From Gammaproteobacteria bacterium (GTDB taxonomy: Bacteria > Pseudomonadota > Gammaproteobacteria > Ga0077536), in the NCBI GenBank assembly GCA_024235015.1, contig JACKNG010000001.1, positions 434,001-498,000 of the forward strand: a stretch of 64,000 nucleotides of DNA, in the 5' to 3' direction. This document shows positions 7,857 to 17,353 of this stretch, piece after piece (positions within the stretch are counted from its first letter, which is position 1; each line of letters opens with the position of its first letter). The position numbers were made by a program, and so were the translations under genes. The notes beneath the pieces are model-generated. The model was not told where the DNA came from. It did not search any database and was given only the letters and a program-made list of their open reading frames with translations.

Positions 7857-9527
7857 TCAGGACACCGCCGGTACAGGTTCGGCGCGTGCCGCGGCGAAAC
7901 GGAACCCGGGGTAGCCCGCCGCGGCCTCGCGCTCGATCAGCTCGCGGTAACGCTTGCCGCCACCGAGGTAGAACATGAACACGCGTGGCTTGCCCGGAAT
8001 GCTGTCGCCCATGTACCAGGAGCTGGCCTTGGGCATGAGGCTGCGGTCGGCAAGTTCGACGATGTGTTTCAACCAGTCCTCCTCGCTCGCCGGGTCGGCG
8101 TCGATCGTACCCAGGCCGCGCGCTTCCATGTATTCGATGCAGGCCGCGATCCACTCGCAATGCATCTCGATGCCGGGCGGGAAGTTGTAGAACACCGAGG
8201 GGCTCTGCGGCCCGGTGATGTTGAACAGGTTGGGGAAGCCGGCGGTGCACAGGCCGAGGTAGGTACGCGGCCCCGCCGCCCAGTGTTCGTTCAAGCTGCG
8301 CCCGCCACGCCCGCTGACGTTCATCTTGAACAAGGCCGCGGTGAAGGCATCGAAACCGGTCGCGTAGATGAGGTAGTCGAGCGCGTACTCGGCGTCGCTG
8401 GTCCTGACTCCGCGCGGGGTGATCGCCGCGATGGGCGCGGCATGGATGTCGACCAGGGTGACGTTGTCGCGGTTGTAGGTTTCGAAGTAGCCCGACTCGC
8501 AGGGCTGCCGCTTGGTACCGTAGGTGACCCCGGGACGCGGACACAGCATTTCGGCAATCTTCGGATCGCGGACCCGCTCGCGGATCTTCTCGCGCACGAA
8601 CTCGGCGGCCGTTTCGTTGGCCTCGGCATCGTGGAAGATGTCGCCATAGCTGCCGCACCAGACGTTGAAACCACCGGCATCGTAGCGGCTCTGGTAATGG
8701 GCGCGCCGCGCTTCCGGCGTATCGGCCATCGCATGGGGGCGCGCCTCGAGAATGTTGACGCCGCCGTAGTGGGCACGGGCGCTGGCCCGCAGCTCGGCGT
8801 AGTGGGCCTTGATCTCGCGGTCCTCGGCGTCGCTGAGCGGCTTGTTCTGCAGGGGCACGGCGAAGTACGGCGTGCGCTGGAAGACCGTCAGGTGGGCGGC
8901 CTGTTCGGCGATGACCGGAATGGCCTGCACCGCGGTCGCCCCGGTGCCGATGATGCCGACGCGCTTGCCGCTGAAATCGACGCCGTCCCGCGGCTAACGG
9001 CCGGTGAAGCAGCTGCGGCCGTCGAAGTGCTCGTGCCCGGGAATGCGCGGCACGTTGCCCTCGGACAGCACCCCGGTGGCCGGGATGAAGTACTTCGCAC
9101 GGTAGCTCGAGCCGTCGGCGGTACGGATGATCCAGCGCTGCGCGGACTCGTCGAAGCTCGCCTCGTCGACACGAGCGTCGAAGCGGAAACTTCGCGCGAG
9201 ATCGAAGCGGCTGGCCACGTGCTCGAGGTAGGCGAGGATGTCGGGCTGCGCCGGGTACTTCTCCGGCCAGCGCCATTCCTGCTGCAGCGCCGCGGAGAAC
9301 GAGTAGGAATAGTCACAGCTGGCGATGTCACAACGTGCGCCCGGGTAGCGGTTCCAGTACCACACCCCGCCGACCCCGCTGGCGGCTTCCAGCCCGACCA
9401 CGTCGAGCTGCAGCTCGTCGCGCAGCAACAGCAGCATGTAGAGCCCGGCGAAACCGGCGCCGACGACCACGGCATCGACCTCCCGGGGTACCCCAGGCGA
9501 TGGCAGCGACGAACCTTGCACGGCCAT
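7857..9527 (-). pseudogene. Flavin-containing/Baeyer-Villiger-type monooxygenase interrupted by an in-frame TAG
   Basis: A 556-codon frame encodes a class B flavoprotein monooxygenase. It has an FAD Rossmann motif (VVVGAGFAGLY), the GGVWYWNRYPGARCD block typical of the family, and an NADPH Rossmann motif (GIIGTGATAVQ). The frame is broken only by TAG at 8994-8996 (codon 178). It falls in the fingerprint FxGxxxHxxxWP, which reads FDGRSCFTGR-stop-P, so the stop replaces the invariant Trp (TGG to TAG). The fingerprint His is also Phe. Coding continues in the same frame to 7857. The ATG at 9527 has a good GGAGGG site. It may be a recent pseudogene, a strain variant or a sequencing error. The intact enzyme would oxidise ketones with NADPH and O2. 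Confidence 0.88.
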
Positions 9528-9802
9528 GACCTCCCCTCCCTCGCGTTGTGAAGAAGTCAGTGTTGGGTAATGCCGGGCCACGCGCTTGATGTCGATCAGG
9601 TTCGCGCCCGGCGCCGGTGCGACCGCCGGCCCACCGCGCGCCGCGGCAGGCGCCGCGCGCCACCTGCGCCGGATCAGATCGGCGACGGCCGGCGCTGGAA
9701 CGCGCCCCGGTCCTGTGCCAGCTTCGGTGCGCCCCGGCGACGCCGCCGCGACCAGCGGGACGCGCCATCGGGTATGCAGGCACTGCGCAAACGGGAGCCA
9801 TC

Positions 9803-10405
9803 ATGCAACAACGTTCATCGGCATGGCTGGCGCTCGCGGCGATCCTGTCATGGGCCGCACCGGCCGGCGCCGCAACCACCGTCTACGTCGACCGGGCGGC
9901 CTGGGAGAGCGCCGTCGCCGGCGCCGTTCTCACCGAGGATTTCGCCGATGCGGTCCTGAACAGCGGGGTGACGTTCGTCTCCGCGGAATCGGGCCACGTC
10001 AATCCCGCGCTCGAGCTCTACCAGGACGTCCTGGCCTCGACCAGCGGCAACCTCCCGGCCACCACGTGGCACTTCGCACCGGACATCGTCGCCTTTGGCG
10101 GCACCTGGACGCTGGGCGGCCCGGGTGGTTCGGGTAACAGCTTGCTGGTCTATGCCGACACGACGACCTTCGTCGGCAGCATTCCCAACAGCTACGACGG
10201 CGAGTTCTGGGGCTTCGTAGCGTCCGCGCCGATGTCATCGCTCAGGCTGGTCGGAGGACTCGGCACGCACCAGCAGAACTACCAGTTGGACGACATGGTC
10301 TACGCGCCCGTGCCGCTGCCCGCCGCCGCCGGGCTGCTCGGCGCGGGCCTGGCCGGCCTGTTCGCGTGGCGCGGGCGCAACGCGGGCCTCGCACCGCCCG
10401 GCTGA
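9803..10405 (+). CDS. Secreted protein with VPLPA/PEP-CTERM-type sorting signal
   Basis: The 200-residue protein has a signal peptide (MQQRSSAWLALAAILSWAAPAGA-A). Its C-terminal tripartite sorting signal is a VPLPAA motif, a hydrophobic helix (AGLLGAGLAGLFAW) and a basic tail (RGRNA). This is the PEP-CTERM/VPLPA-CTERM type recognised by exosortase-like enzymes. The middle (about residues 24-170) is Gly/Ser/Thr-rich and predicted beta, and is not assignable to a known family by eye. The start is the ATG at 9803, with GGGAG about 6 bp upstream. No exosortase or polysaccharide gene is nearby. Proteins of this class are usually exported to the surface or matrix. Confidence 0.8.
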   Translation: MQQRSSAWLALAAILSWAAPAGAATTVYVDRAAWESAVAGAVLTEDFADAVLNSGVTFVSAESGHVNPALELYQDVLASTSGNLPATTWHFAPDIVAFGGTWTLGGPGGSGNSLLVYADTTTFVGSIPNSYDGEFWGFVASAPMSSLRLVGGLGTHQQNYQLDDMVYAPVPLPAAAGLLGAGLAGLFAWRGRNAGLAPPG

Positions 10406-10525
10406 ACGCGGCCCGGTGCGGACGCCCGGCGAAAACGGCCGCGCCGCTGCCGGGACCTCACCGACAGGGGACCGAGTACAGGGCGATGGGCTATCCTCTC
10501 GCCCTTTCCGCCCGGGATCGTTGTC

Positions 10526-11164
10526 GTGCCTCCAATCGCCCCCACCTGGTCGATGCTCGCCGATGCCACCGCGCTCACCCTGCTCGTCGCCTATCACGGC
10601 TACCTCGTCCTGGTCGCGAGGCGCGCGCCCGGACGCACCATCATCGGGCGCAACCGCGCCATCCGCGAGGCCTGGCTGCGCGAGATCATGAGCCGTCGCG
10701 CCGACCTCCTCGCGGTGCAGACGCTGCGCAACTGGACCATGACGGCGACCTTCCTCGCCTCCACCGCGATGCTGATCGCGATCGGCATCGTGCACTTCAT
10801 CTTCGTCAACCAGCCCGGCGTGGGTGCCAGCAGCGCGATCCTGCGCGCCGACCTCGCCGAGACCAAGCTGCTGCTCCTGGCCGGCCTGTTCTTCGTCGCG
10901 TTCTTCTGTTTCGCGCAGACCCTGCGCGTGCTCAATCATCTCGGCTTCGAAGCGGCGGTGGTGGACGAGGCCATCCATGCCGACACCCTCGCTCACCTGC
11001 ATCGCCTGGCCAACGCCTTCACCCTCGGCATGCGCGGCTATTACCTGTCGTTGCCGTTCGCACTGTGGCTGTTCGGCAGCGTGCATTTCCTCGTCGGCGC
11101 GGTGGTGCTGTTGTTGTTGCTGCGGCGCCTCGATTTCACCGCCGCGGGGGATGCCGCGGCCTGA
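10526..11164 (+). CDS. DUF599 family membrane protein
   Basis: This protein of about 212 residues has around four hydrophobic segments, near residues 12-30, 70-92, 112-135 and 175-200. The block LLAVQTLRNWTMTATFLAST and the preceding GRNRAIREAWL region are characteristic of DUF599, a family of unknown function found in proteobacteria. I use the GTG at 10526; an ATG at 10552 (MLADATALTL) would also leave the whole family region intact. The C-terminus is a Leu-rich membrane segment. Its function and partners are unknown. Confidence 0.82.
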   Translation: MPPIAPTWSMLADATALTLLVAYHGYLVLVARRAPGRTIIGRNRAIREAWLREIMSRRADLLAVQTLRNWTMTATFLASTAMLIAIGIVHFIFVNQPGVGASSAILRADLAETKLLLLAGLFFVAFFCFAQTLRVLNHLGFEAAVVDEAIHADTLAHLHRLANAFTLGMRGYYLSLPFALWLFGSVHFLVGAVVLLLLLRRLDFTAAGDAAA

Positions 11165-11176
11165 CCGGCGGTCGCA

Positions 11177-11668
11177 TCACGGCCCGGCGAGGAGGCGCCC
11201 GCGGGTGATGTTGAGTTCGTGCAGGTCGTGCATCCAGGCGAGGTCCCGGCGCAGGACGCCGTCGCCGATGCGCGGCAGGGCGGCGGCGAGACGGCGCGCC
11301 ACCCAGGCCTGGCCGCGCTCGAGCAGGGCGATGCGGCCGGCATAGTCCTCCAGCGCGGCCATGCGCTCGTAGAAAGCCCCGCGCGGCACCCGCACATCGC
11401 CACCGTAGCGGCGCGACTGGCGCACCAGCATGGCCGCGCAGCGCGCCTCGTCGCGGGCGAGTTCGACCAGCGTGGCACGGTCGGCCGGCGGGCACTGCGG
11501 CAGGCACAAGCGGTAGAGCGCGGCAGCGCCGGCACGCTCGGCCGCCAGCAACTCGGCGAGCAGGACGCGGATCTCGGCCCGGTCGGCGAAGCCGGACCAG
11601 GCGGCCGGGGCATCGGCGAGGCCGCACGGCGGCGAAGCCGCGCGGCCGGCGCGGTCGTCACCGCTCAT
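11177..11668 (-). CDS. Ferritin-like-fold small protein (DUF6306-like), unknown function
   Basis: The 163-residue protein starts at the ATG at 11668, which overlaps the stop of the upstream 5-formyl-THF cyclo-ligase gene (ATGA). It is almost entirely alpha-helical. Helix pairs carry regularly placed acidic and His residues (LLAELLAAERAGA, ELARDEARCAAM, AWMHDLHELNI), the pattern of a four-helix, ferritin-like bundle. It resembles the family I know as DUF6306. A di-metal site is conceivable from the Glu/His spacing but is not shown. Translational coupling to a folate enzyme is the only context for its role. Confidence 0.65.
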   Translation of the reverse strand: MSGDDRAGRAASPPCGLADAPAAWSGFADRAEIRVLLAELLAAERAGAAALYRLCLPQCPPADRATLVELARDEARCAAMLVRQSRRYGGDVRVPRGAFYERMAALEDYAGRIALLERGQAWVARRLAAALPRIGDGVLRRDLAWMHDLHELNITRGRLLAGP

Positions 11669-12351
11669 GGCCCCGGCACCGCTGCCGGCGACCAGCGTTC
11701 GACCACCGCGGCCGCGCGCAGCGGGCCGCGGCCGGCGTAACGCACGAGCGCGTCGTCGGTCAGCAGCAGGTCCATGGGCACGTCGTGGGGCTGCGGACGA
11801 ATGGTTTCGAGGCGCGCGCCGGCATAGCCGATGCCGACGGCGAGCGCCGGTCGCCGTGGTCCGGCCAGCGTGCGGTCGTAGTAGCCGCCGCCGTAACCGA
11901 GCCGGTAGCCGGCGGCGTCGTAACCGAGCAGAGGTACCAGCAGGACATCCGGCACGACGACCGCGCCGTCGGCCGGCACCGGGATGTCCCACACGCCGCG
12001 CGCGAGACGCATGCCCGGCCACCAGCGCCGGAACTCGAGCGGCTGGCCGCGGTTCGCGACCACCGGCAGGGCGAAGTCCCGCGCGCGCTCGGCGAGGACC
12101 CCGGCCAGCGGGCGCAGATCGATCTCGCCACGGAACGGCCAGTAGAGCGCGATGCAGGCCCCGTCGATTTCCGTCAATTGGTGCTCGACCACGGCGCGTA
12201 CGAAGCGCCCGACGCGTTCGACGTAGTCCGCGGCCAGCGCGGCGCGCCAGCCCTGCAACAGCGCCCGCGTACGCCGGCGCCACGCCCGCACCTGCGACCA
12301 GTCGGCGTCCGCGGCCGGTGCCGCGGGCAGGCCAAGGGGCTGGTTGAACAT
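11665..12351 (-). CDS. 5-formyltetrahydrofolate cyclo-ligase
   Basis: The 228-residue enzyme of the 5-FCL (MTHFS) family converts 5-formyl-THF to 5,10-methenyl-THF with ATP. Signature blocks are IALYWPFRGEIDL near residue 70, DVLLVPLLGYDAAGYRLGYGGGYYDRTL (the ATP/folate-binding GYGxGyyDr motif) and VPMDLLLTDD near the C-terminus. I start at ATG 12351 (MFNQPLG); a GTG at 12390 would add 13 residues without homology. The usual gammaproteobacterial neighbours zapA and 6S RNA are not seen here. It is divergent from the LysR gene and coupled to the DUF6306-like gene. Confidence 0.9.
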   Translation of the reverse strand: MFNQPLGLPAAPAADADWSQVRAWRRRTRALLQGWRAALAADYVERVGRFVRAVVEHQLTEIDGACIALYWPFRGEIDLRPLAGVLAERARDFALPVVANRGQPLEFRRWWPGMRLARGVWDIPVPADGAVVVPDVLLVPLLGYDAAGYRLGYGGGYYDRTLAGPRRPALAVGIGYAGARLETIRPQPHDVPMDLLLTDDALVRYAGRGPLRAAAVVERWSPAAVPGP

Positions 12352-12441
12352 GATGGTGGGCTCCCGGACGCCGCGTCGAAACAGTGCCACGCAGCCTAGG
12401 GCGCCTCCTGGAATCGTTCAAACGAATTTTATTGCCGTTTG

Positions 12442-12460
12442 AAATCGATATTTTCGATTT
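12442..12460. promoter_or_regulatory. Inverted repeat, probable LysR-type operator
   Basis: AAATCGA-TATTT-TCGATTT is a perfect 7-bp inverted repeat with a 5-bp spacer. It lies 14 bp upstream of the LysR-type gene start, in an AT-rich island within very GC-rich DNA. It contains a T-N11-A pattern, as expected for LysR-type binding sites, and is well placed for autoregulation or control of the divergent gene. Confidence 0.6.
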
Positions 12461-13310
12461 AACATGGCCCGGCCATGGACACCGAACTGGCCCGTACCTT
12501 CCTCGCCGTGATCGAGCGCGGCAGCTTTGCCCGCGCTGCCGACCATCTCCACGTCACCCAGTCGACGGTCAGCGCGCGCATCCAGGGGCTCGAGCGCGAA
12601 CTCGGCTGCACCCTGTTCATCCGCAACCGCGGCGGAACCCGCCTGACCACCGAGGGCCGCCGCTTCCAGCGTCATGCCGTCGACCTCGTGCGCTGCGTGT
12701 CGCGGGCGCGCCAGGCGCTCGGCGTGACCGGCGCCTGCGTCGACGAGATCGTCGTCGGCGCGCGCTTCGGACTGTGGGAAGCCTTCATGGTCGAGTGGCT
12801 GCCGGCATTGCGCCGGGCGGTGCCGGCGGTCGCGGTGCGCGCGGAGGTCGGCTTCGAGGACGAATTGATGCAGGGCCTGGTCGAGGGCCGCGTCGACCTC
12901 GGTGTCATGTATACCCCGCAGTACCGTCCCGGCCTCACCGTCGAACGGCTGTTCGAGGACACCCTGGTGCTGGTCACGACGGCGCCCGCGGCGGGGGCGC
13001 TGCCGGGGCCGGACTACGTCTACGTCGACTGGGGACCGGAATTCCTCGCCCGCCACCAGTCGTGCTTTCCCGACTATGACGGTGCCGGCATCACCGTCAA
13101 CATCGGCTGGCTCGGCCTGCAGCACATCCTGCGCCACGGCGGCAGCGGCTACTTCCCGCACCGCCTGATCCAGGCCGACCTCGCGGCCGGTCGCTTACAC
13201 CCCCTGCCGGCGGCACCGACTTTCGCCCTGCCGGCCCATGCCGTCTACACCGACGACGCGCCGTCGGCCACGCTCGAGCGGGCGCTGGCCATCCTGCGCC
13301 GGCAGGCGAC

Positions 13311-14267
<957 letters not shown>

Positions 14268-14279
14268 GTCTTCCTCCGT

Positions 14280-14903
14280 TCAGGACGCGCCGCCGTCGCG
14301 CGTGCCGCTCGACTCCGGCTCGCCCGCGCGCACGCCACGTTGGTCGAACAGGTCGGAGCCCAGGCTGCGCGTGTCGGCGCCGCTGACCGTGCGAATGGCG
14401 CGCTGGAAAAGCAGGTTGTTGGGAACCCGGATGGTACTCCGATCGTCCTCGTCGAGGAGCGTGGTGTAGATGAGGTCCATGCCGGTGACCTTGCCGCGCA
14501 ACCCGCGCTTGTCGGCCTCCTTGGCAGTGACCTCGATGATCTCGATGCGATCGCCGATGCGGAACGGTGCGAACACCACCAGGAACAACGCGCAGAGCAT
14601 GTTCGACAGCACGCTCCACATGGCGACGAAGCCGACCGCGACCATGACGAACACCGCCGACAGCGCCGTCCACAGGGTGTGCACGGAGACGCCGAACTGC
14701 TGCATCACGCTGAGCAGCACGACGACCGTCAGGCCCCACTTGCTCAGCGCACGGGCGATGAAGCCGGCGTTCTCGCTCAGCCGTCCCTCGCCGCGCAGCC
14801 GGCGCACGCCGCGCCGCACCACGACGTGCACGCCGACGGCGAGTACCACGATCGCCGTCGCGCGCAGCGCGGCGGGCAACAGCTCCGGTGCCGCGAGGGC
14901 CAT
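14280..14903 (-). CDS. MscS-family mechanosensitive ion channel-like protein
   Basis: This 207-residue inner-membrane protein has hydrophobic segments near residues 12-30, 48-68 and 75-115, then a short beta domain. SNMLCALFLVVFAPFRIGDRIEI followed by VTGMDLIYTTLLDEDDRSTIRVPNNLL matches the pore-lining TM3 and beta domain of small-conductance mechanosensitive channels, with PNN the conserved turn. It is shorter than E. coli MscS (286 residues) and lacks most of the C-terminal vestibule. The ATG at 14903 lies 8 bp after the upstream luciferase-like gene and keeps the first TM; a longer frame upstream shadows that gene. Confidence 0.85.
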   Translation of the reverse strand: MALAAPELLPAALRATAIVVLAVGVHVVVRRGVRRLRGEGRLSENAGFIARALSKWGLTVVVLLSVMQQFGVSVHTLWTALSAVFVMVAVGFVAMWSVLSNMLCALFLVVFAPFRIGDRIEIIEVTAKEADKRGLRGKVTGMDLIYTTLLDEDDRSTIRVPNNLLFQRAIRTVSGADTRSLGSDLFDQRGVRAGEPESSGTRDGGAS

Positions 14904-14911
14904 GGCGCGGG

Positions 14912-15925
14912 CTACAGCGAGGGGATCACGTGCTCGCCGAACAGGCGGATGTCGGCCAGCGCCTCCGCCTGCGGCGGGCCGCCCGGCTGGCGCATGCGCA
15001 GCATGACGTAATCGGGCTGGATTTCGTCGCGCCACATCTGCAGCTGGTCGAGACATTGCGCGGGTGTGCCGGCGATGAGACGGTCGCGCGCGCAGATCTC
15101 GAACGTGAGCTGCTCGGAATCCTTGACGTCCTTGATGTAGTCGTCGTGCACGTAGGCGCCGTAATGGTGATACCAGCGATGAGTGACCATGGTCGGCCCG
15201 CTCTTGGCCACGCAGGCCGCCCAGGAATCGCCGATCACGCAGTCGCGCATCAGCACCACGTAGGGTTTGCGGCCGTGCTTCTTCGCCTCCGCGCGGTACT
15301 GGTTCGCGTAATCCTTGATCACCGGCAGCGACTGGATGGGATCGGCGATCCAGCCGTCACCCATGCGCCCGGCGCGCTCGAGCCCGGCCGGCACCCAGCC
15401 GGCCAGCCAGATCGGCGGCCCGCCATCCTGGTAGGGCACCGGGGTGACGCGCACGTCCTCGATGGTGTGATAGCGGCTGGGATAGCTGAACGGCTGCCCG
15501 GTCCAGGCCTCGCGCAGGATCTCGACGCATTCCTCGGTACGACGTGCGCGCTGCTTGATGGGCACGCCGAAGGCGTCGAAATCATGCGGCTGGTAGGCGA
15601 TGCCCAAGGCCGAGATCATGCGCCCTCGCGTCGCCTGGTCGACCACCGCGATGTCCTCGGCGAGGCGGATGGGATGGTAGAGCGGCGCCAGCAGCACGCA
15701 GGTGCCGACCTTGATGCGGGTGGTCTTCATGCCGATGAGACCGGCCATCAGGACCGGCGCGGGCAGGTAGGCGTCTTCCTGCTGGTGATGCTCGGTGAAG
15801 AAGAAGCCGTCGAAACCGACCGCCTCGCAGGTCTGGGCCTGTTCGATGAGCTCGTCGATGAGCCCGGCCACGTTGCGCCCGTCGGGCGGGTCCTGGGTGC
15901 ACGGGAAATAACCTACCGGCAGCAT
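14912..15925 (-). CDS. LLM-class flavin-dependent oxidoreductase
   Basis: The 337-residue protein is a bacterial luciferase-like TIM barrel. The N-terminal FDGFFFTEHHQQED, the KVGTCVLLAPLYHPIRLAEDIA strand-helix unit and GRMISALGIAYQPHDFDAFG are standard for this superfamily. Members use FMNH2 or F420 with O2 or another electron acceptor. The ATG at 15925 (MLPVGYFP) has a strong GAGGAGG site and is preferred to a longer frame from 15958. It is followed at 8 bp by the MscS-like gene. Its substrate is unknown, and it is distant from the other three members of this class in the window. Confidence 0.9.
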   Translation of the reverse strand: MLPVGYFPCTQDPPDGRNVAGLIDELIEQAQTCEAVGFDGFFFTEHHQQEDAYLPAPVLMAGLIGMKTTRIKVGTCVLLAPLYHPIRLAEDIAVVDQATRGRMISALGIAYQPHDFDAFGVPIKQRARRTEECVEILREAWTGQPFSYPSRYHTIEDVRVTPVPYQDGGPPIWLAGWVPAGLERAGRMGDGWIADPIQSLPVIKDYANQYRAEAKKHGRKPYVVLMRDCVIGDSWAACVAKSGPTMVTHRWYHHYGAYVHDDYIKDVKDSEQLTFEICARDRLIAGTPAQCLDQLQMWRDEIQPDYVMLRMRQPGGPPQAEALADIRLFGEHVIPSL

Positions 15926-16060
15926 GGGTCCTCCTCTGTTCGTCGGGAAACTCTGCAAAAAGGCCTGCGCGAGCCGCGCCGGCGCCTTTGCACAGTGTCC
16001 GTGCCCCGGGAGGGCGCATCTTCGCAGATTTGGCGGCCGCCGTGCGCCCGCGTGCCGTGT

Positions 16061-17245
16061 TCACTCCCGGCGCGGCTCGCGCGTCGCCCGCCGCAGCAAG
16101 GCCGCACCCAGCAGCGCCGAGGCCAGCGAGCCGGTGAGCACGCCGATGCGCGTCGCCGCGAGGTGGTTGAACTCGCCGCGCTCGAAAGCCAGCCCGCCGA
16201 TGAACAGGCTCATCGTGAAACCAACCCCGGCGAGCACGCACACGCCGTGGAAGGCGGCCCAGCCGGCACCTTCGGGCAGGCGCGCGATGCCGGCACGGAT
16301 CGCCAGCGCGCAGGCCACGAACACGCCGAGCTGCTTGCCCACGAACAGCCCCAGCGCGATGCCGAGCGGCAGGCCGGCGAGGAACATGCTGGCGGTCAGC
16401 CCGAGCACGGGGACGCCGGCATTGGCGAAGGCGAACAGCGGCAACACGCCCCAGGACACCCAGGGGTGCAGGGCGTGTTCGAGCCAGTCGAGCGGGGAAT
16501 AGTCGGCCTCGTCACGGGCGATGGGAATGGTCAGCGCGACGACGACCCCGGCCAGGGTCGCGTGCACCCCCGACTTCAGCACTGCCACCCAGATGAACAG
16601 GCCGACCAGCGCATAGGGGATGATGCTGCGCACACCGCCGCGGTTCAGCGCGATCAAGATCCCGGCGCCGCCCGCCGCGAGCGCGAGGGCGAGCAGGGAG
16701 AGGTCGTCGGTGTAGAACAGGGCAATGACGATGATGGCGGCGAGATCGTCGAAGATGGCCAGCGACGTGAGGAACAGGCGCAGCGACAGCGGCACCCGCG
16801 GCCCCAGCATGGCGAGCACGCCGAGGGCGAAGGCGATGTCGGTCGCCGCCGGCACGGCCCAGGCCTGCGCCGCCATGGCGTCGTCGTGGTTGAAGGCGAG
16901 GAACACCAGTACCGGCACCACGAATCCGCCCGCCGCGCCGATCGCCGGCAACACGATCTGGCTGGGCTCGGCGAGGTCGCCCTCGAGCACCTCGCGCTTC
17001 AACTCGAGACCGATGAGGAAGAAGAACACCGCCATCAGGCCGTCGTTGATCCACAGCAGCAGCGGCTTGTCGACGCCCTTCCCGTCGACCAGTACCGCGA
17101 AGTGGGTTTCCAGCAGGTGTTCGTAGTAAGGCGCCAGCGGCGTGTTGCTGATGACGAGCGCGGCCAGTGCTGCCAGCATCAGCGCGATGCCGGGCGCGGA
17201 CTCGTGGCCGAACAGCCTGCGCAACGCCGAGGTGAGGGTGTCCAT
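16061..17245 (-). CDS. nhaA: Na+/H+ antiporter NhaA
   Basis: The 394-residue, twelve-segment inner-membrane antiporter exchanges Na+ (or Li+) for two protons, for sodium and alkaline-pH tolerance. The ion-binding residues are present: ATDIAFALG holds the equivalent of Asp133, and LAIFDDLAAI holds the Asp163-Asp164 pair of E. coli NhaA. The C-terminal VGFTMSLFIGGLAF carries the conserved Lys-free TM10-11 region. The length equals that of E. coli NhaA (388). The ATG is at 17245, divergent from the ECF sigma gene 108 bp away. Confidence 0.95.
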   Translation of the reverse strand: MDTLTSALRRLFGHESAPGIALMLAALAALVISNTPLAPYYEHLLETHFAVLVDGKGVDKPLLLWINDGLMAVFFFLIGLELKREVLEGDLAEPSQIVLPAIGAAGGFVVPVLVFLAFNHDDAMAAQAWAVPAATDIAFALGVLAMLGPRVPLSLRLFLTSLAIFDDLAAIIVIALFYTDDLSLLALALAAGGAGILIALNRGGVRSIIPYALVGLFIWVAVLKSGVHATLAGVVVALTIPIARDEADYSPLDWLEHALHPWVSWGVLPLFAFANAGVPVLGLTASMFLAGLPLGIALGLFVGKQLGVFVACALAIRAGIARLPEGAGWAAFHGVCVLAGVGFTMSLFIGGLAFERGEFNHLAATRIGVLTGSLASALLGAALLRRATREPRRE

Positions 17246-17353
17246 GGCCGTCGAGCCTGAACGTTCGGACCGTCGCCGACAAGTCCCGGGCCGCGCCTGT
17301 CACGCGCCGCGGGCGCTGCGCGTCTTCACCCCGTGTAGCCCGGGATCCCGATC

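Noticed and set aside
8994..8996. Recoding of the stop in the monooxygenase gene (selenocysteine or pyrrolysine)
   Set aside because: The codon is TAG, not TGA, so selenocysteine is excluded. The family position is Trp, one base change away, so mutation or sequencing error is simpler than pyrrolysine.
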